A DNA stretch of 64,000 bases from NCBI GenBank assembly GCA_030272155.1, contig CP126199.1:4638501-4702500 (forward strand). The letters run 5' to 3'. Each line of letters begins with the position of its first letter. Position 1 is the first letter of the stretch. Below the pieces are notes generated by a model. It saw only the letters and a program-made list of their open reading frames with translations. It searched no databases and was not told where the DNA came from. Shown here one piece after another: positions 23,039-34,589 of this stretch. This stretch comes from Tetradesmus obliquus (lineage: Eukaryota; Chlorophyta; Chlorophyceae; Sphaeropleales; Scenedesmaceae). The position numbers and the translations under genes are program-made.

Positions 23039-24502
23039 ACTTACGGCGCCGGGTGGTGCTTGCAGCAGCTTTCCCCGAGCACTGCATAGCCTGGAGGTGA
23101 TGCTGTAGCATTGACTCGGGCGTAACTTGACATGACGTTAGCAGGTAGTTGTAGGTACTAGTTGGCATGGGGGGCTAGGCTTGGCGCAACATGTGCATGT
23201 TCAACTTCCTAGTATCACCGCAGCGACCTCTCGCCAGCTGTCAGCCGTATGTCACGTGTCGTCCGGGTATGTTTGTGCTTCAAGCGTGGCCATCGACGGC
23301 CTGCCGCATCCATTGTTGCTGCAGGGTGAGTGTGCGCTGCCATGTGCAGCACTTGCACCATGCAGCAGCAGCAGCAACCGTGCTGTGAGGGCATCGTTAA
23401 CATCTTTATAACTGCGGCGCACCGGTCCTCAGACAACATGCTGTATCTCACTCGTGCATAATGAGCGTACTTCCTGGTGTGCAGTTCCTATGCGGCAACG
23501 TGCTATAGCTGTGGAGCCCTCATGCCCATCCATGCCCATCCATGCCCATCCATGCCAGGGTTGGTCTCCTACCTAGTGAGGATGAGCAGGCCATGCTGCT
23601 CTGTGCAGCGTTGCTCCCCTTGGCTGGGCACACAGGGCCTTGTGTATTGCACAACACAAGCATGCATGATATGGCTTTCACATCATCAGCGGGGAGTATT
23701 GTCTTCAGATAGTCGGGCACATATGCACTACTATGCATGGGATAGGGCATAGACTTACGAGCCATAGCATTGATACTTAGCATGGCGTGGAATTGATGCA
23801 TAGCGCTGTAGTCTGGCGGCTATTAAGCGCCACACGATTTTATCTGACCAGTCATCACCGGTGACTGTTACACTGCTGACGAAGTGCCTGATGAAGGTAA
23901 CTCGTGTTGAGGCTCTCAGGACAGTCAGACTGATGTGCTCGAACTGCAACAATACTACGTCAGCGCACCACCATCCGGATGGCGCCCGGATCCGCGTTGC
24001 AAGTGTGGCTGACCATTGAACAGTCACGGTTGCTGGGCTTGGCTGCCACAATGCCACATGCATGTATTCAGGCTGATCAGGCCTGGGACAGCTCAGCTCA
24101 GTAGTAAGGCCAGTGCAGCGGTTCCCTTGGCACAAGGAACGGCACACCCCGCGCTTGAAACACTTGCAAAGCCACTGCATTGTCGTGCTGGACACTGATC
24201 AGTGTGTCAAAGCTTCACAAACAGCAAGGCAAGCAGCAACGCAAGCAGCAACGTCCCCTGGCAATGCACCAGGAATGACCAAAAGCCGATGATCATGAGT
24301 TGGCATGGTGGTTCAGAGCTAGGCTGCTGCGTTCTCTGGTTGTCACCCAGGACCCTGCACTCAGTGACTGCTGCCCTGTCAGTGACAGAATCACCCAACA
24401 AGAGTCCTCAGGCCAGCGCTTCAAGCCAATTCACGATCTGAGCTGGGCATATCTGTACTGCATTTTGGTTTCTGTTCAGCATGTTGGGGAACCGTGGATA
24501 GG
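23039..24502. other. Intergenic region, gene A to the AT-hook gene
   Basis: About 1.5 kb with no recognisable gene. It contains a short 10-bp tandem repeat. It must include the gene A 3' end and the promoter of the next gene. No motif stands out. Confidence 0.45.
23521..23556 (+). repeat. 10-bp tandem repeat
   Basis: The unit CATGCCCATC is repeated three times and is followed by a partial fourth unit. Non-coding as far as I can see. Confidence 0.85.
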
Positions 24503-26413
24503 ATGCAGCACTACGAGCGTGTGGAAGACGACTTCATCACGTTTCTCGCGGACGCTTTTGAATGGAGCGACGCCGAGACCGCACAAAATGCCCCTGTGCT
24601 GTTTCCGTCGCTTGTTTCCACCCCTCCACGTCAAGGCGCTGCTCCCCCAGCGCGCTTTGGCAGCACAACAGTAGCTGCACCACTCCCACCCCCACATGGA
24701 TACCAGCAGCAGCTGCCCGATGTGCAACATATTTTCCATAGTTTAACCCAGCATCAAGCTGTGCAGCAGCATGCGCCGCTCCCTGCTGGGCTGGCCATTC
24801 CTAACAGCCTAGAATCAGCGGCGCTCTCAGAGCAGATTCTGCTGCTGCAAGCGCAACATCTGCAGCACTTGCAGCAGCAGCACTGGCCGCAGCACCAACA
24901 GCACGTGCAGGGAGAGAACGTCTGCTTCCCTGCACCCGCAGTGCAACATGTCGCAGAGCGCATCGTGCCAGATAAGAGTTGGCGGTGGCAGAGGCAGCAG
25001 CAAGGACAGCAGCAGCAAGGACAGCAGCAGCAAGGACAGCAGCAGCAGCAGCGCAGGCGTGGCAGGCCGCCTAAGGTGAAAGGCAGGCACTGCAAAGGCT
25101 ACGAGGCAGTGCTGAAGTCCCGCAAGCGCAACCAGACCATGGTGAGTCACCAATCCCCTTAACTTGCTGCTGCTGCTGCTGCTGCTGCCGTTGCCGCTGC
25201 CAGTGTTGCATGGCACAACCTTGTATCAGAGTGCGCAGCCCAGCTGCGCAGTACTGGTGCCATGCAGTGTTGCGTGTTGGAGGTGTTTCTAGGCACCTGC
25301 ATGTCAATTGTTTGCCGTCGAGCCTTGCTAGTAGTCTCGACAGCTCTGATCACAGCCACTGCTCCTATCTGGCGGTAAGCCTCTCGGCTTTTGCTGGCCG
25401 CAAAACACAGCGAGTACACAGCACTTGAGCGCAAACGATAGTGAGCAGCACACAGGTAGTTCCCACTGCACCATCCAGCAACATACATGCCCGCTGCTGT
25501 TGCGCTGCCCCGACCCTTACACCTACCCTGCAGGAGCAGCAGCTGCAGGAAGAGGTGCAGGCGCAGCAGCAGCACGCTGCACTCACTTCCAAGCTGCAGG
25601 CGATTGAGGGTGCACTGGGCAGCCAGGAGTGCATGGTGGCAGGGCTAGCCAAACTGAGCCTGTCTGTCGGCCCAGCAGCAGATGTAGCAGCAGATGCAGC
25701 AGCAGATGCAGCAGCAGATGCAGCAGCAGATGCAGCAGCGCATGCGGTTGATGAGATATGCACAGGGGAGGGAAAGCAGCTGCTACAGGTGGAACGGCAG
25801 CCACACAGCAGCGCTGCTGCTGCCACAGCTGCTGCTGCTGCTGCCGCCAGCGAAAGCGCACACAAGCAGCGCGTGCAGGTGGAGCAGGCGAAGAAGCAGC
25901 AGCTGCAGCAGCAGCATATGCAGGTGGGTGCATGCGGTATCTGATAGGCGCCCCTGATGGGGCACCTTCTACATGTCAAGCGGCAAGTAGCCGATGTGTT
26001 GCCGTTGAGTCGCTTGCATTGACTGCCAGATCCTTCCTGCCTAATAACCTTACGTGTCCACTGCTACTCTGTTTGCTTATAAATGTGGTAGGCCTCGAGG
26101 CGTGTGTTGCAGAAGTGACGTGACACATGTCACGCAACATACAAGTCTTGTGACACATCATCCATGTGACGTACTGTACTACGTTGCTCTTTGCTCTGCC
26201 ATGCATTGCAGGAGGCAGCCGTGCTGCGCGACCGCTACACTGCATACATCAGGACTGTCTCAGACCAGCTGGCTTCCATGCCACTGCTGCCAGCTAAACA
26301 TGCCACAGCAGCCGGCAAACAGCCATGTGCTGCTCACGCTGCGCACGCTGCTGTTGTTGAGATTGCAGCAGCAGCTGGCAGTCATGCCACACTGGCGGCA
26401 GCAGCAGCACAGC

Positions 26414-26445
<32 letters not shown>

Positions 26446-28151
26446 CAGCCTGATGCGTCCTGCGCTAACCCAGCGGCGGCAGCAGCAGCAGCAGCACGGT
26501 CAGCACCTAGGCCCGGCCCTGATGCCACTGGCTTCCCTCCTTTCCCTTATGGCCTGCTGGAAGCATTAAGTGCTTGGAGGCTCAACCATACAGCTGGACA
26601 CACACGGGAGGTGCAAGGCGGCAACAGCAGCAGCAGCAGCGCAGGTGCAGGCGGGGGAGCTGCCACAGCAGCAGCAGCAGCAGCAACAGCCGCTGGGTCG
26701 AATGCAGGCATGGCTATCTTAAATCTTGTCACAGGTGAGGTGACATGGTCACATTTTTGTCATCTCTGACATTGGCATGTGACGGTGGGTGATGTGCTAA
26801 TAACAGGGCCGCATCCAGTTCAACCCCTCAGGCTGCCTTGCAGTAGCCCCTATGCCCCATGCATACGTTGCCACTCTGCACAGCTGCAGCACACAACCAT
26901 GCGTCAAGCAGCTGCTACAGCTGCTGTCTGCATTGCCTTTCAACCGCTGCTGCCGCTGCTGTGTCATGCAGGTAAGCCAGACATCTTGCCCGCGGGCTTC
27001 TGGGCTGCTGCTGCTGCGCAAGTCCCCATGCGGCAGCAGCAGCTGCAGCAGCTAGAGGCATCCTGGTGCTTGTCTGATCGAGCAGTGGCACGTTTAAACG
27101 AGGAGCGGCAGCAGCTGCGCCTGCAGCTGCAGCGTGCGATCGATAGCCCAGCAATTGCAGCGGCAGCAGCAGCAGCAGCTGAGGGGAAAATGCAGAGCAG
27201 CAGCAGCTGCAGCGGCGGCAGCGGCTGTGCTGCTGCTCAGGGCATGGCTGGCTGCCTGCTGGCTGCTGCTGCTCAGGTGCCTGGCTGCTTTGGTGTGCAG
27301 TGGCTGTGCTGCGGCTGCCTGGACCTGGCTGATTATGAGGCACTGGCTGATGCTGTGGAGCGGAACCTGATGCGGGGCAGGGCCATCATCATGGCCTTCG
27401 GTGAGTGCCGCTGATTGATTGTTTGCAGACAAGTGTAGCAGCCAGGCATGTGCGCAAGGCTGCACGCATCCACAGGATAGCTGCGCTTCCGGATGTCGCC
27501 AATACCGCCTTTGGTGAGTGCTGATGTATGTGTTTGGGTGTGCAGCGGCTGTGCAGCAGCTGCATGGACCTGCCTGACTATGAGGCACTGGCTGATGCTG
27601 TGGAGAGGAACTTGATGCGGGGCAGGGAGATCATCATGGCCTTCGGTGAGCGCCGATGTGTCTATATTGTGCCCATGTGTGTTGCTTGAAATCACGTAGG
27701 AATGCTTCAGTATCTATATTTTGCCCATGTTTGCTGTTTGAACGCTTGTATGAATGCCGCAGTACTGACATGAGCGCAGGGCAGGGCCATCATCATGGCC
27801 GTTGGTGAGCGCTGATGTGTGTGGATCAGAGGAAGGTGTGTCAGGCATACAAACATGGCTGTACGCTTCACAGGACTGCTGCATGCCTCATGCTGCGCCA
27901 TGTGTAATCTTGATGTTGGAGCTTGTGCGGAAGCAACAGCAGCAGCAGCAGCAGCCTTTATGACAAGTCTCAGAACATCATGTCGGACGCAGTCACTGAC
28001 ATTGCTTGCTGCTGTGTATGCCTGCCGTGCCTCTGCAGGCTGGAGGATGCTGATGATGGATAACGAGCAGACTGCACGCCTGTGCGTGGCCTCCTGGCCC
28101 TACTGGCCCCTGATGCGGGCACTGGTGGGACACAAGCTGGGCAAGTTATAA
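24503..28151 (+). CDS. Putative AT-hook / bZIP-like DNA-binding protein (697 aa)
   Basis: Five exons, 24503-25141, 25534-25923, 26212-26734, 26972-27400 and 28039-28151, join in phase to 697 aa. An AT-hook-like RRRGRPPKVKG lies near residue 190. It is followed by a basic stretch (YEAVLKSRKRNQTM) that runs, across an intron, into a Gln/Leu-rich helix (EQQLQEEVQAQQQHAALTSK). Basic region plus helix resembles a bZIP, but the Asn-X-X-Ala signature and a clean leucine heptad are not evident. The rest is Ala/Gln/Ser low complexity, with a repeated (GCAGCAGATGCA) block at about 25677-25741 and a GQQQQ repeat at about 25008-25050. The C-terminal exon has a compact SWPYWPLMRALVGHKLGK motif. Probably nuclear and regulatory; target unknown. 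Confidence 0.65.
27545..27645 (+). repeat. Echo of exon 4 end and donor, second copy
   Basis: About 100 bp at the end of exon 4 (up to 27400) recur at 27545-27645, an offset of 245 bp, including the GTGAGC donor. Most substitutions are mild or silent, and the frame stays open in the exon's own frame. No upstream acceptor gives the right phase after exon 3 or 4, so it is probably not spliced in normally. Confidence 0.8.
27777..27804 (+). repeat. Echo of exon 4 end and donor, third copy
   Basis: A third, shorter copy keeps the last 25 or so exon bases and the GTGAGC donor. It is separated from copy two by a tandem pair of TATATT...GCCCATGT segments at about 27660-27745. Confidence 0.75.
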
Positions 28152-31100
28152 CATGTTAAAACACATGCTATGACAGATCGTATCATGCAACTGATTGCTG
28201 GTATCACTGGGTTGTGCATGTTTGATACTGGCGGCGAGGTTATGCACATACCGGTTGTGCATGCAGCATATCAGGTGGTGATTGGTTCGTGGCGCTTGCA
28301 GTTTGTTGCAGGTGTAGCAGGCTGTTGCATGTGAGGTTTGGGTGATGGGTGATGGGTTTCAGGTGGTGCCAAGGCATCAGGGCATGTGGTGGCTTGCATG
28401 TCGGCTCTGCAACTGATAGACGGTTGTGATGAGACATGCATTTTATGGGTGACGTGGACAGTTGGGATGTGGTTCTGGATTTTCTTCGTGCTGCTGCTGA
28501 TAGCGTACATGTGGTTGGCAGCAGGTGGTTTTTGATGTAGAGAATGCATGTGCATTGTTTGTGTGACGCGTGTCCCACAGCAGTGCATTGATCTGTTGAT
28601 CTGTTGATCTGTTGGTGAGCTGTCACCACTTTGGTCTGCAGGTTGGCATTGCTTTGGGGTTGCACAGCTCGTGCTGTGCACACCCAGCAGTGATCTGCCA
28701 GCAACCCTTGCCTGATCGAGTCCCATGAAACCTCACTATCGGTGCTGCAGTAACAAGTGCACTTTTTGAAGCTGCAGCTGCAGCTTCCTTTTTATGCTGC
28801 TGAGCAGCTGAGGTGTTGCGTTTACTTAGTTATCGACCTGAGATTGTGTTTGGTATGAGTGGGGTTGTGCATTTGGGAGGTTGATCCCTAGGCTACAGAG
28901 TATGCAACTTGGCCTAACAATTGAAGTTGCAAGCAGCAAGCATGATCGCATGGCTCCAACATATTCTTTTGGTTCATGCGCGACTGCTGCGATGCTGCCG
29001 ATGAGCAATTATGACTTACGGATCGGTTGTTGCTTCTAAATACACACCATGCATGTCACTGCATGCAGAGCATGTGCTCTCACATGCATGTGCGCTTGCT
29101 CTTGATTCACTGTGTTGTGGTGACGCTTGAACCTCTGCCAGGTGCAGCAGAACCGCTGGTCTGCCGTTATCTATGAACATTTTCTATATAACTACATATG
29201 TTAGTAGTATGTATGGTACCGGCATGTGCCATCTTGCTCCCACCTTAAATATATTAATATGTTAGGCTGCAGCACTCAATGCACATGCATGTTTGACTGA
29301 TTGATGCAGCCATCCTAGGCGGGAGGTTGGGCCTGGTTGTGAAGGCAGATCGTTGACTATCCGTTTGGCAACGATTGCCTTCACACAACAGTGTGAAAAG
29401 CCCTAGCGCATTGCAGTTGCTGCAGCAGGTTCTGCGTTGCACAAATTCAAGCATTGCCTTGGGGCTGCGCATGTGCCTGCACCGCAGTGCTGCATTGTAT
29501 GCGCAGCACTGCCATTGATGCCTGAGGGCTGGTGGACCAGACGGTTCCCCCCAATGCAGCAGCTGCTGCTGCTGATGTGAAGACTGTCGTGAATTGCCTT
29601 GCTACATTGTGAGGTGGCACTCGCCAACCTCTGATTGAGGTTGAAACCGTTGCTGCTCAGGTGTGCTGATGGTAGCCCTGGCAGCTGTCAGAAGCGGTGC
29701 ATTGGAGGCAAGAAAGGCAAGACTGTGCGCACGTGGTTAGGGCATGGTGAACCATTGTGCTTGCAAGCAATTGGATAAGGCAGAGGCTGTTCAGGCGTGA
29801 GCCTTTGCACTGAGTCTCACCCTGGCAGCTGTAGCAAGCACTGCAGCCCAGGATCATCATGATTCATGATGGCCATGATGGCTGGGGCACTCCGTTTGTG
29901 TGGTATCAATCACATGTCGAGAGTTCTGTCGTATGTCACAACTGCTCTGCTGCCATCCTGTCGATGAATGTGCTGTCAAACCATTGTGGTATGCAGTGTG
30001 TGACTTGGGTCCACTGGGATCGCGCACTGCTGCCTGCTGCTGTGCAGTGTGCTGCAGTCTGTAGCCGCTAGAACTTTCAAATGTCAGCTTGGTGTTGTGT
30101 CTTCAAGGGACGTCAGCCACTTGGTGTTGCACCCACTTGCTGTACTCCCAGATATCGTCATTACAGCTTGGTGTTGAACTGTGCTTTTTGAGGCAGCAGC
30201 TAGCTGCTGCAGCGCTGCAATTACAGATTGCCGTGCTCTACTCAGCAAGCATTGTGAAGACTGTTTGCACGCCGCTTCAATGCCAAGCGTGCAGGACCGC
30301 AGCAACTTGAATTGTCACAAAACATACACTCTGGACGTGTGGCCGTAGCACTGGCTGCCTTACAGTGACATCCAATGCGTTGCGCAATCTGGACACTGTC
30401 ATGATGGCATGATGCCTGGAATCGTGCAACCCTGGACACTGCACACATACTTTGGTGCGCATTTCCCCCAATAGAGGCACATTTGTGACACATTGCAAGC
30501 ACGACATGTTGCTGCTGACAGGCTCGATTGAGGACAACACGTGTGTGCACACACAGCTATGTCGGCAGGCATGCGTGCCATTCAAAGCAGCACACTTTGT
30601 GATGTGTGCTCCTACGCCGACTCCCCTGGCACAAGGACTATCCTATGCCAGCCCTGATTCAATCATCACACCACATACAGTCTGACTACAGCACACGCAA
30701 ACAAGAAAAGGCTTTGAATGAATAAATTCGCCGGTCACGATGGTAGGGAGACATGCAAATCAGGTAAAATCTAAGGTCACAGCTGCATTGGTCACTCCAT
30801 GTCAGGTCAAACTACCAATCTGCTACGACAATCACACCCATCTGCAAAGGTTACGGCAACTGCACAGTCCTGCTTGGTCTCACAGCAGATGTTGCTGCTG
30901 TGTCTGCTTGCACGCATCCTGCGCCGTTCGGCAGGATGCCAGCTGCCCGCTGCTGCTCTGTAACGCGCTGTACTTCAAACCTGCCTCATCAAAGCGAGAC
31001 TGCATGTGTAAAAGCATCCAACGTCAAAGTCCCTGCTGCTGCGGCAGCGGCCAGGATGTCTGACAATGCCAAGTCCCCTAGCTCGCTGCTGCTGGTCAAG

Positions 31101-31656
31101 GTGGCGCATGCACCACCCACTCAAAGCCTGCTGCCTCCGTAACTCAGCGCATCCACTGCTTGCGGCCCTCGCTGGCGGGCTTGCCTGCTGCAGCTGCATG
31201 CGTCAACAGGAAGGCCACGAAACAGGCGTCAGACAGAAGCAACAAGCAATGTTTGCAGACTTTGGGCAGTACAGGCGACAGTGTACATCTGACCAGCACA
31301 TTTTTTGCAGCCACACCTGCGCAGCTGTGGCACCAACATTCATCACTTCAGCTCACAAGATGCCTTCTTAGCAGCACTCACCCTGGGCAGCGCGCAGCCT
31401 GTATGCTGCATAGCGCTGTGCAGTGGAGTTGAAGGTAGCGCCGCGTCCACCACTGCTAGGGCTTGGCTGCTCTGCCTCGTTGCTCCTGCACACACAGTAC
31501 GTGTCAAACGCAACATGCGCCGTAAGCCATCGATTGGCGCACACCACTGCAGGTAAGCTTGCACATGATTGCCATAACTCATACTCTGCTTGTAGCCCAA
31601 CACAGCGCAGGAATCACGTGCAAGACGCAACCCAGCTGCCCTGCCGTGCCTGTGAA
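28152..31656. other. Convergent intergenic region
   Basis: About 3.5 kb lie between two convergent genes, the AT-hook gene (+) and gene B (-), so both 3' ends are here. I found no frame with family motifs and no tRNA or rRNA signature. A short ATCTGTTG triplication occurs near 28590-28615. Confidence 0.45.
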
Positions 31657-34589
31657 TCAGCCAGGGATTCCAACGATTGTGCGCCCTTGATGCGCGCACC
31701 TGGGTGAGGGTGATGAGGCACGGCGGTTTGGTGTTGCCTGCTCCATGGGCGTCTCCTGGTAGGTCTCGTACGCGCTGTTGTATGTCATGTGCTCCACTGG
31801 TGCTGCTGGCTCAGGCACGGCCTCGGGCATGGCTGGCGCAAACTCCGTGGTGGCGGGGAACATGGATGTGTCGGGGCTGCGGCCAGAGTCCTGAACGGCC
31901 AAGAGCATTCCAGGAGAATTCGTGTCGGCACACTTGCAGCATCACAAAGCTGCGTGCAACTTCTGTGGCAGCATGCCCTGCTTGCCACCACTTAAACCAC
32001 ATTGTGCTGAGCATGGCAGTTCTGTTGTATGCAGGCTGGACTACTGCTAGGTTGCTTGCAGGGGCGCATGTATGTCTTGCAGAGCAGCCATCTCACCTGG
32101 TCGCGCTTAATGCCACTGGTGGTAGCCTTCTTGTTGGGGGTGTAGGGGGATGCGTGCACGGCAGCGAATGCGTCCTGCGATGTGCCCCAGCGTGCAGAAG
32201 ATTAGCATAACAGGGCAGCTAGTTGTAGCACCGCATCACCTGCATCTGCTGTGTGCAAACGTGCACAGCATTAACATTGCTGCTGCAGTCGCATACCGCA
32301 ACGCCGGGCTGTGCTTGTCATGCTGGCCTATACCGCTGCGTAGGATCTCACCCCAGTAAGGAACTGGGCTGGCTCATTGCGGCCAGGAGCCTCGCGCATA
32401 TCGCGGCGCGCATGGGCAAAGTTGGCGGATGCGTTCATCAGCTGCCACAGGCAGCCCAGGCCCATCAGCGCCAGCGCAGCCAGGACGTGCACCAGGAACT
32501 GCAAGTAAAGCAAGACACAATGATCAGCACGCAGTTGAACCAAGCGCCAGCGGACACGAATCAATCTACTATCAGATGCAACTGAGCATGCTGTGTGCTA
32601 CACAGCAACAAGGCCCTTACTACTGCTGTTGCTGCTGTTGCTACTGGTTCCGCTGCAGCACTCACCTTCCAGGTGGTGTCAGCCTGCTCCCTGAGCTGCT
32701 GCATGTTGGCATCTGAGCAGATGCAGCTGTTGCTCAGGCCCAGAGTGTCTGCATCAACAAAAACCGCGGGCACAAAGTATGTCAGCAACCACCACTAAAA
32801 ACAACATCAGTCTGCCATCGCTGCAGCAGTCTCTGCCTACAGCAGCAGGCTCTCATCCAAAGTAGCCTAACAATTTGACGCCCACCAGCAATCTACAGCT
32901 GTTTTGTGCACCTGGCGGGGTTCACTCAATTACCGCCTGCACCCAATCACGCACCGTAGAAGGAGCCCATGTTGAAGCAGTTGACTGGGCACACAGTGAG
33001 CGGCACATTCTCGGAGGCAGCCAAGAAGCTGTTGACGTTGGCGTTCATGCTCTGCACATCAGGCTGTGAGGCCACACCAGCTGGCACCTTGCGCGCCACA
33101 ACAGTGCTGTACGTCCTCAGGCCGTCAAGCGCGTCACGAGCTGCGTTGTAGTACTGGGCGCTAGGCACAGCTGCGTCAGGTGTGGGCCTGCACAAACAAA
33201 CACAAGCATGGTGCATGGTGAGGTCAATCCTGTCAACAGGACAAGCATGTGCCGGTTGGCATCTGACTCACACAAATGTCAACTAAAGATGTGTGTCCAT
33301 GTGTGTTGACACTGTGCATACATTGCCCAACGCTTGGATCCTCCGCCAGTCTGCCGTTTCACTCACGTGACTCCCATGGTCAAGGCGCTGTTGAAGAGGA
33401 ATGCCGTTGTGAGCCACACCAGGTTGCCGGCAATCATGAGTGCCACCACAATGGTCAGCAGCCACCAACCGAAGTTGAGGATGGCTGTGAAGCCAGCATA
33501 GGAGCCATATGACAGCTTGCCAGGAGCACCTGCAAGTCAGCAACACAAATAAACGGAAGTTAATGAGAACTCAAGTTGAGCAGGAAACAGCAATGCCCAG
33601 AGTTACTTGCTGCAACAGCATTCTCATGTGCAAGACTCAAGTTGCCAGCGGAGCCGGTGGCTGATGCATGGTGTCACAGCAATTGATGTTGCAGATGCTG
33701 CAGGATCACCAGCACAGCAGCGCTGCATTCTGAGCAGCCGTGGCTGTTGGGGTCGAAACTGTGCCATGGGCTCACCACAACTGGTGCTTGGTAGGCGTGC
33801 AGAGTACTGGTATGTCCGCATCAGCGACACAAACACAGTGGTGCCCAGCAGGCAGGACACCACAATGATCATAAGCAGTGTTGTCCAGCCCAGCACGTCA
33901 CCAAGCAGCTGCACCAGTGCCAGTGGCTGCTTGAACAGCTGCTGGGTGATCTCCTGTGTCAGCCCTAGGCAGCGCTTGGTGTAAACATACCTGCAGGATT
34001 CGTGAGAAGAGTTGGTGGTGTGAAGTCGGCACAGGATGGTTTGAACCGTCACAAGCAAGCAATAGTGGGATGGCTGGCGCATCAAGGTTGAAAACCATGC
34101 TGTGCACATGCCGCGAGCTGCAAGCTTGTTTGTTGTGAACAATGTTGCTGCTCATGCTGCTGCAGCAAACTGGCACTCACCAGACACCCAGGCCAACGCC
34201 AACCATGATGCAGCTGATGGCGGACACCCATGGCGCTACCTTGATGCAACAGCCGGCACGCCTGCAGAATCCATAAACAATGTCAGAGATTTCATCCTGC
34301 AGCAAAGAAAGCTATTTTGCTGCTGACACAGAAACAGCAGCTGCAGCTGCAGCAGCAGCATAAGTCAGAGTCAAATGTACCTCTTGAAGTTGCGCATCCT
34401 CTCCTGCTTTGCAGCCTCCACATCCCTGCACGACGGCAGGAGGCTGAGTGACGCGCTTGTACCCATATCTAGGTTCTTTTGCTGGCTCTGCTGTTCAAGC
34501 GCATACCCTGTGATGCCTATGGCAATGGTGCCAGTGGTCTTGTCCATGGCGCCGGTCACACCCGCAGCAGAAGTGTCTCTGCTTTGCAT
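31657..34589 (-). CDS. Four-span membrane protein with Cys-rich loop (gene B, paralogue of gene A)
   Basis: Nine minus-strand exons, 34589-34381, 34261-34181, 33990-33776, 33529-33367, 33187-32955, 32748-32666, 32498-32352, 32174-32097 and 31890-31657, join in phase to 480 aa. Spans: VAPWVSAISCIMVGVGLGVW, TTLLMIIVVSCLLGTTVFVS, WWLLTIVVALMIAGNLVWLT and FLVHVLAALALMGLGCLWQL. The loop between spans 3 and 4 has CPVNCFNM and CICSDA, matching gene A's CPAYCLDM and CVCG. The 215-nt and 163-nt exons have the same lengths and phases as their gene A counterparts. Both proteins have CC-X(2-3)-(V/A)PW before span 1 and ARRD after span 4. The C-terminal tail is Pro/Glu/Thr rich with Tyr motifs. The N-terminal Met and the last exon end are the least certain parts. 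Function unknown. Confidence 0.72.

Noticed and set aside
28240..28726. Overlapping minus-strand open frames of about 150 codons in the convergent gap
   Set aside because: Two frames open over the same stretch with His/Thr/Gln-rich sequence and no motif; likely chance.
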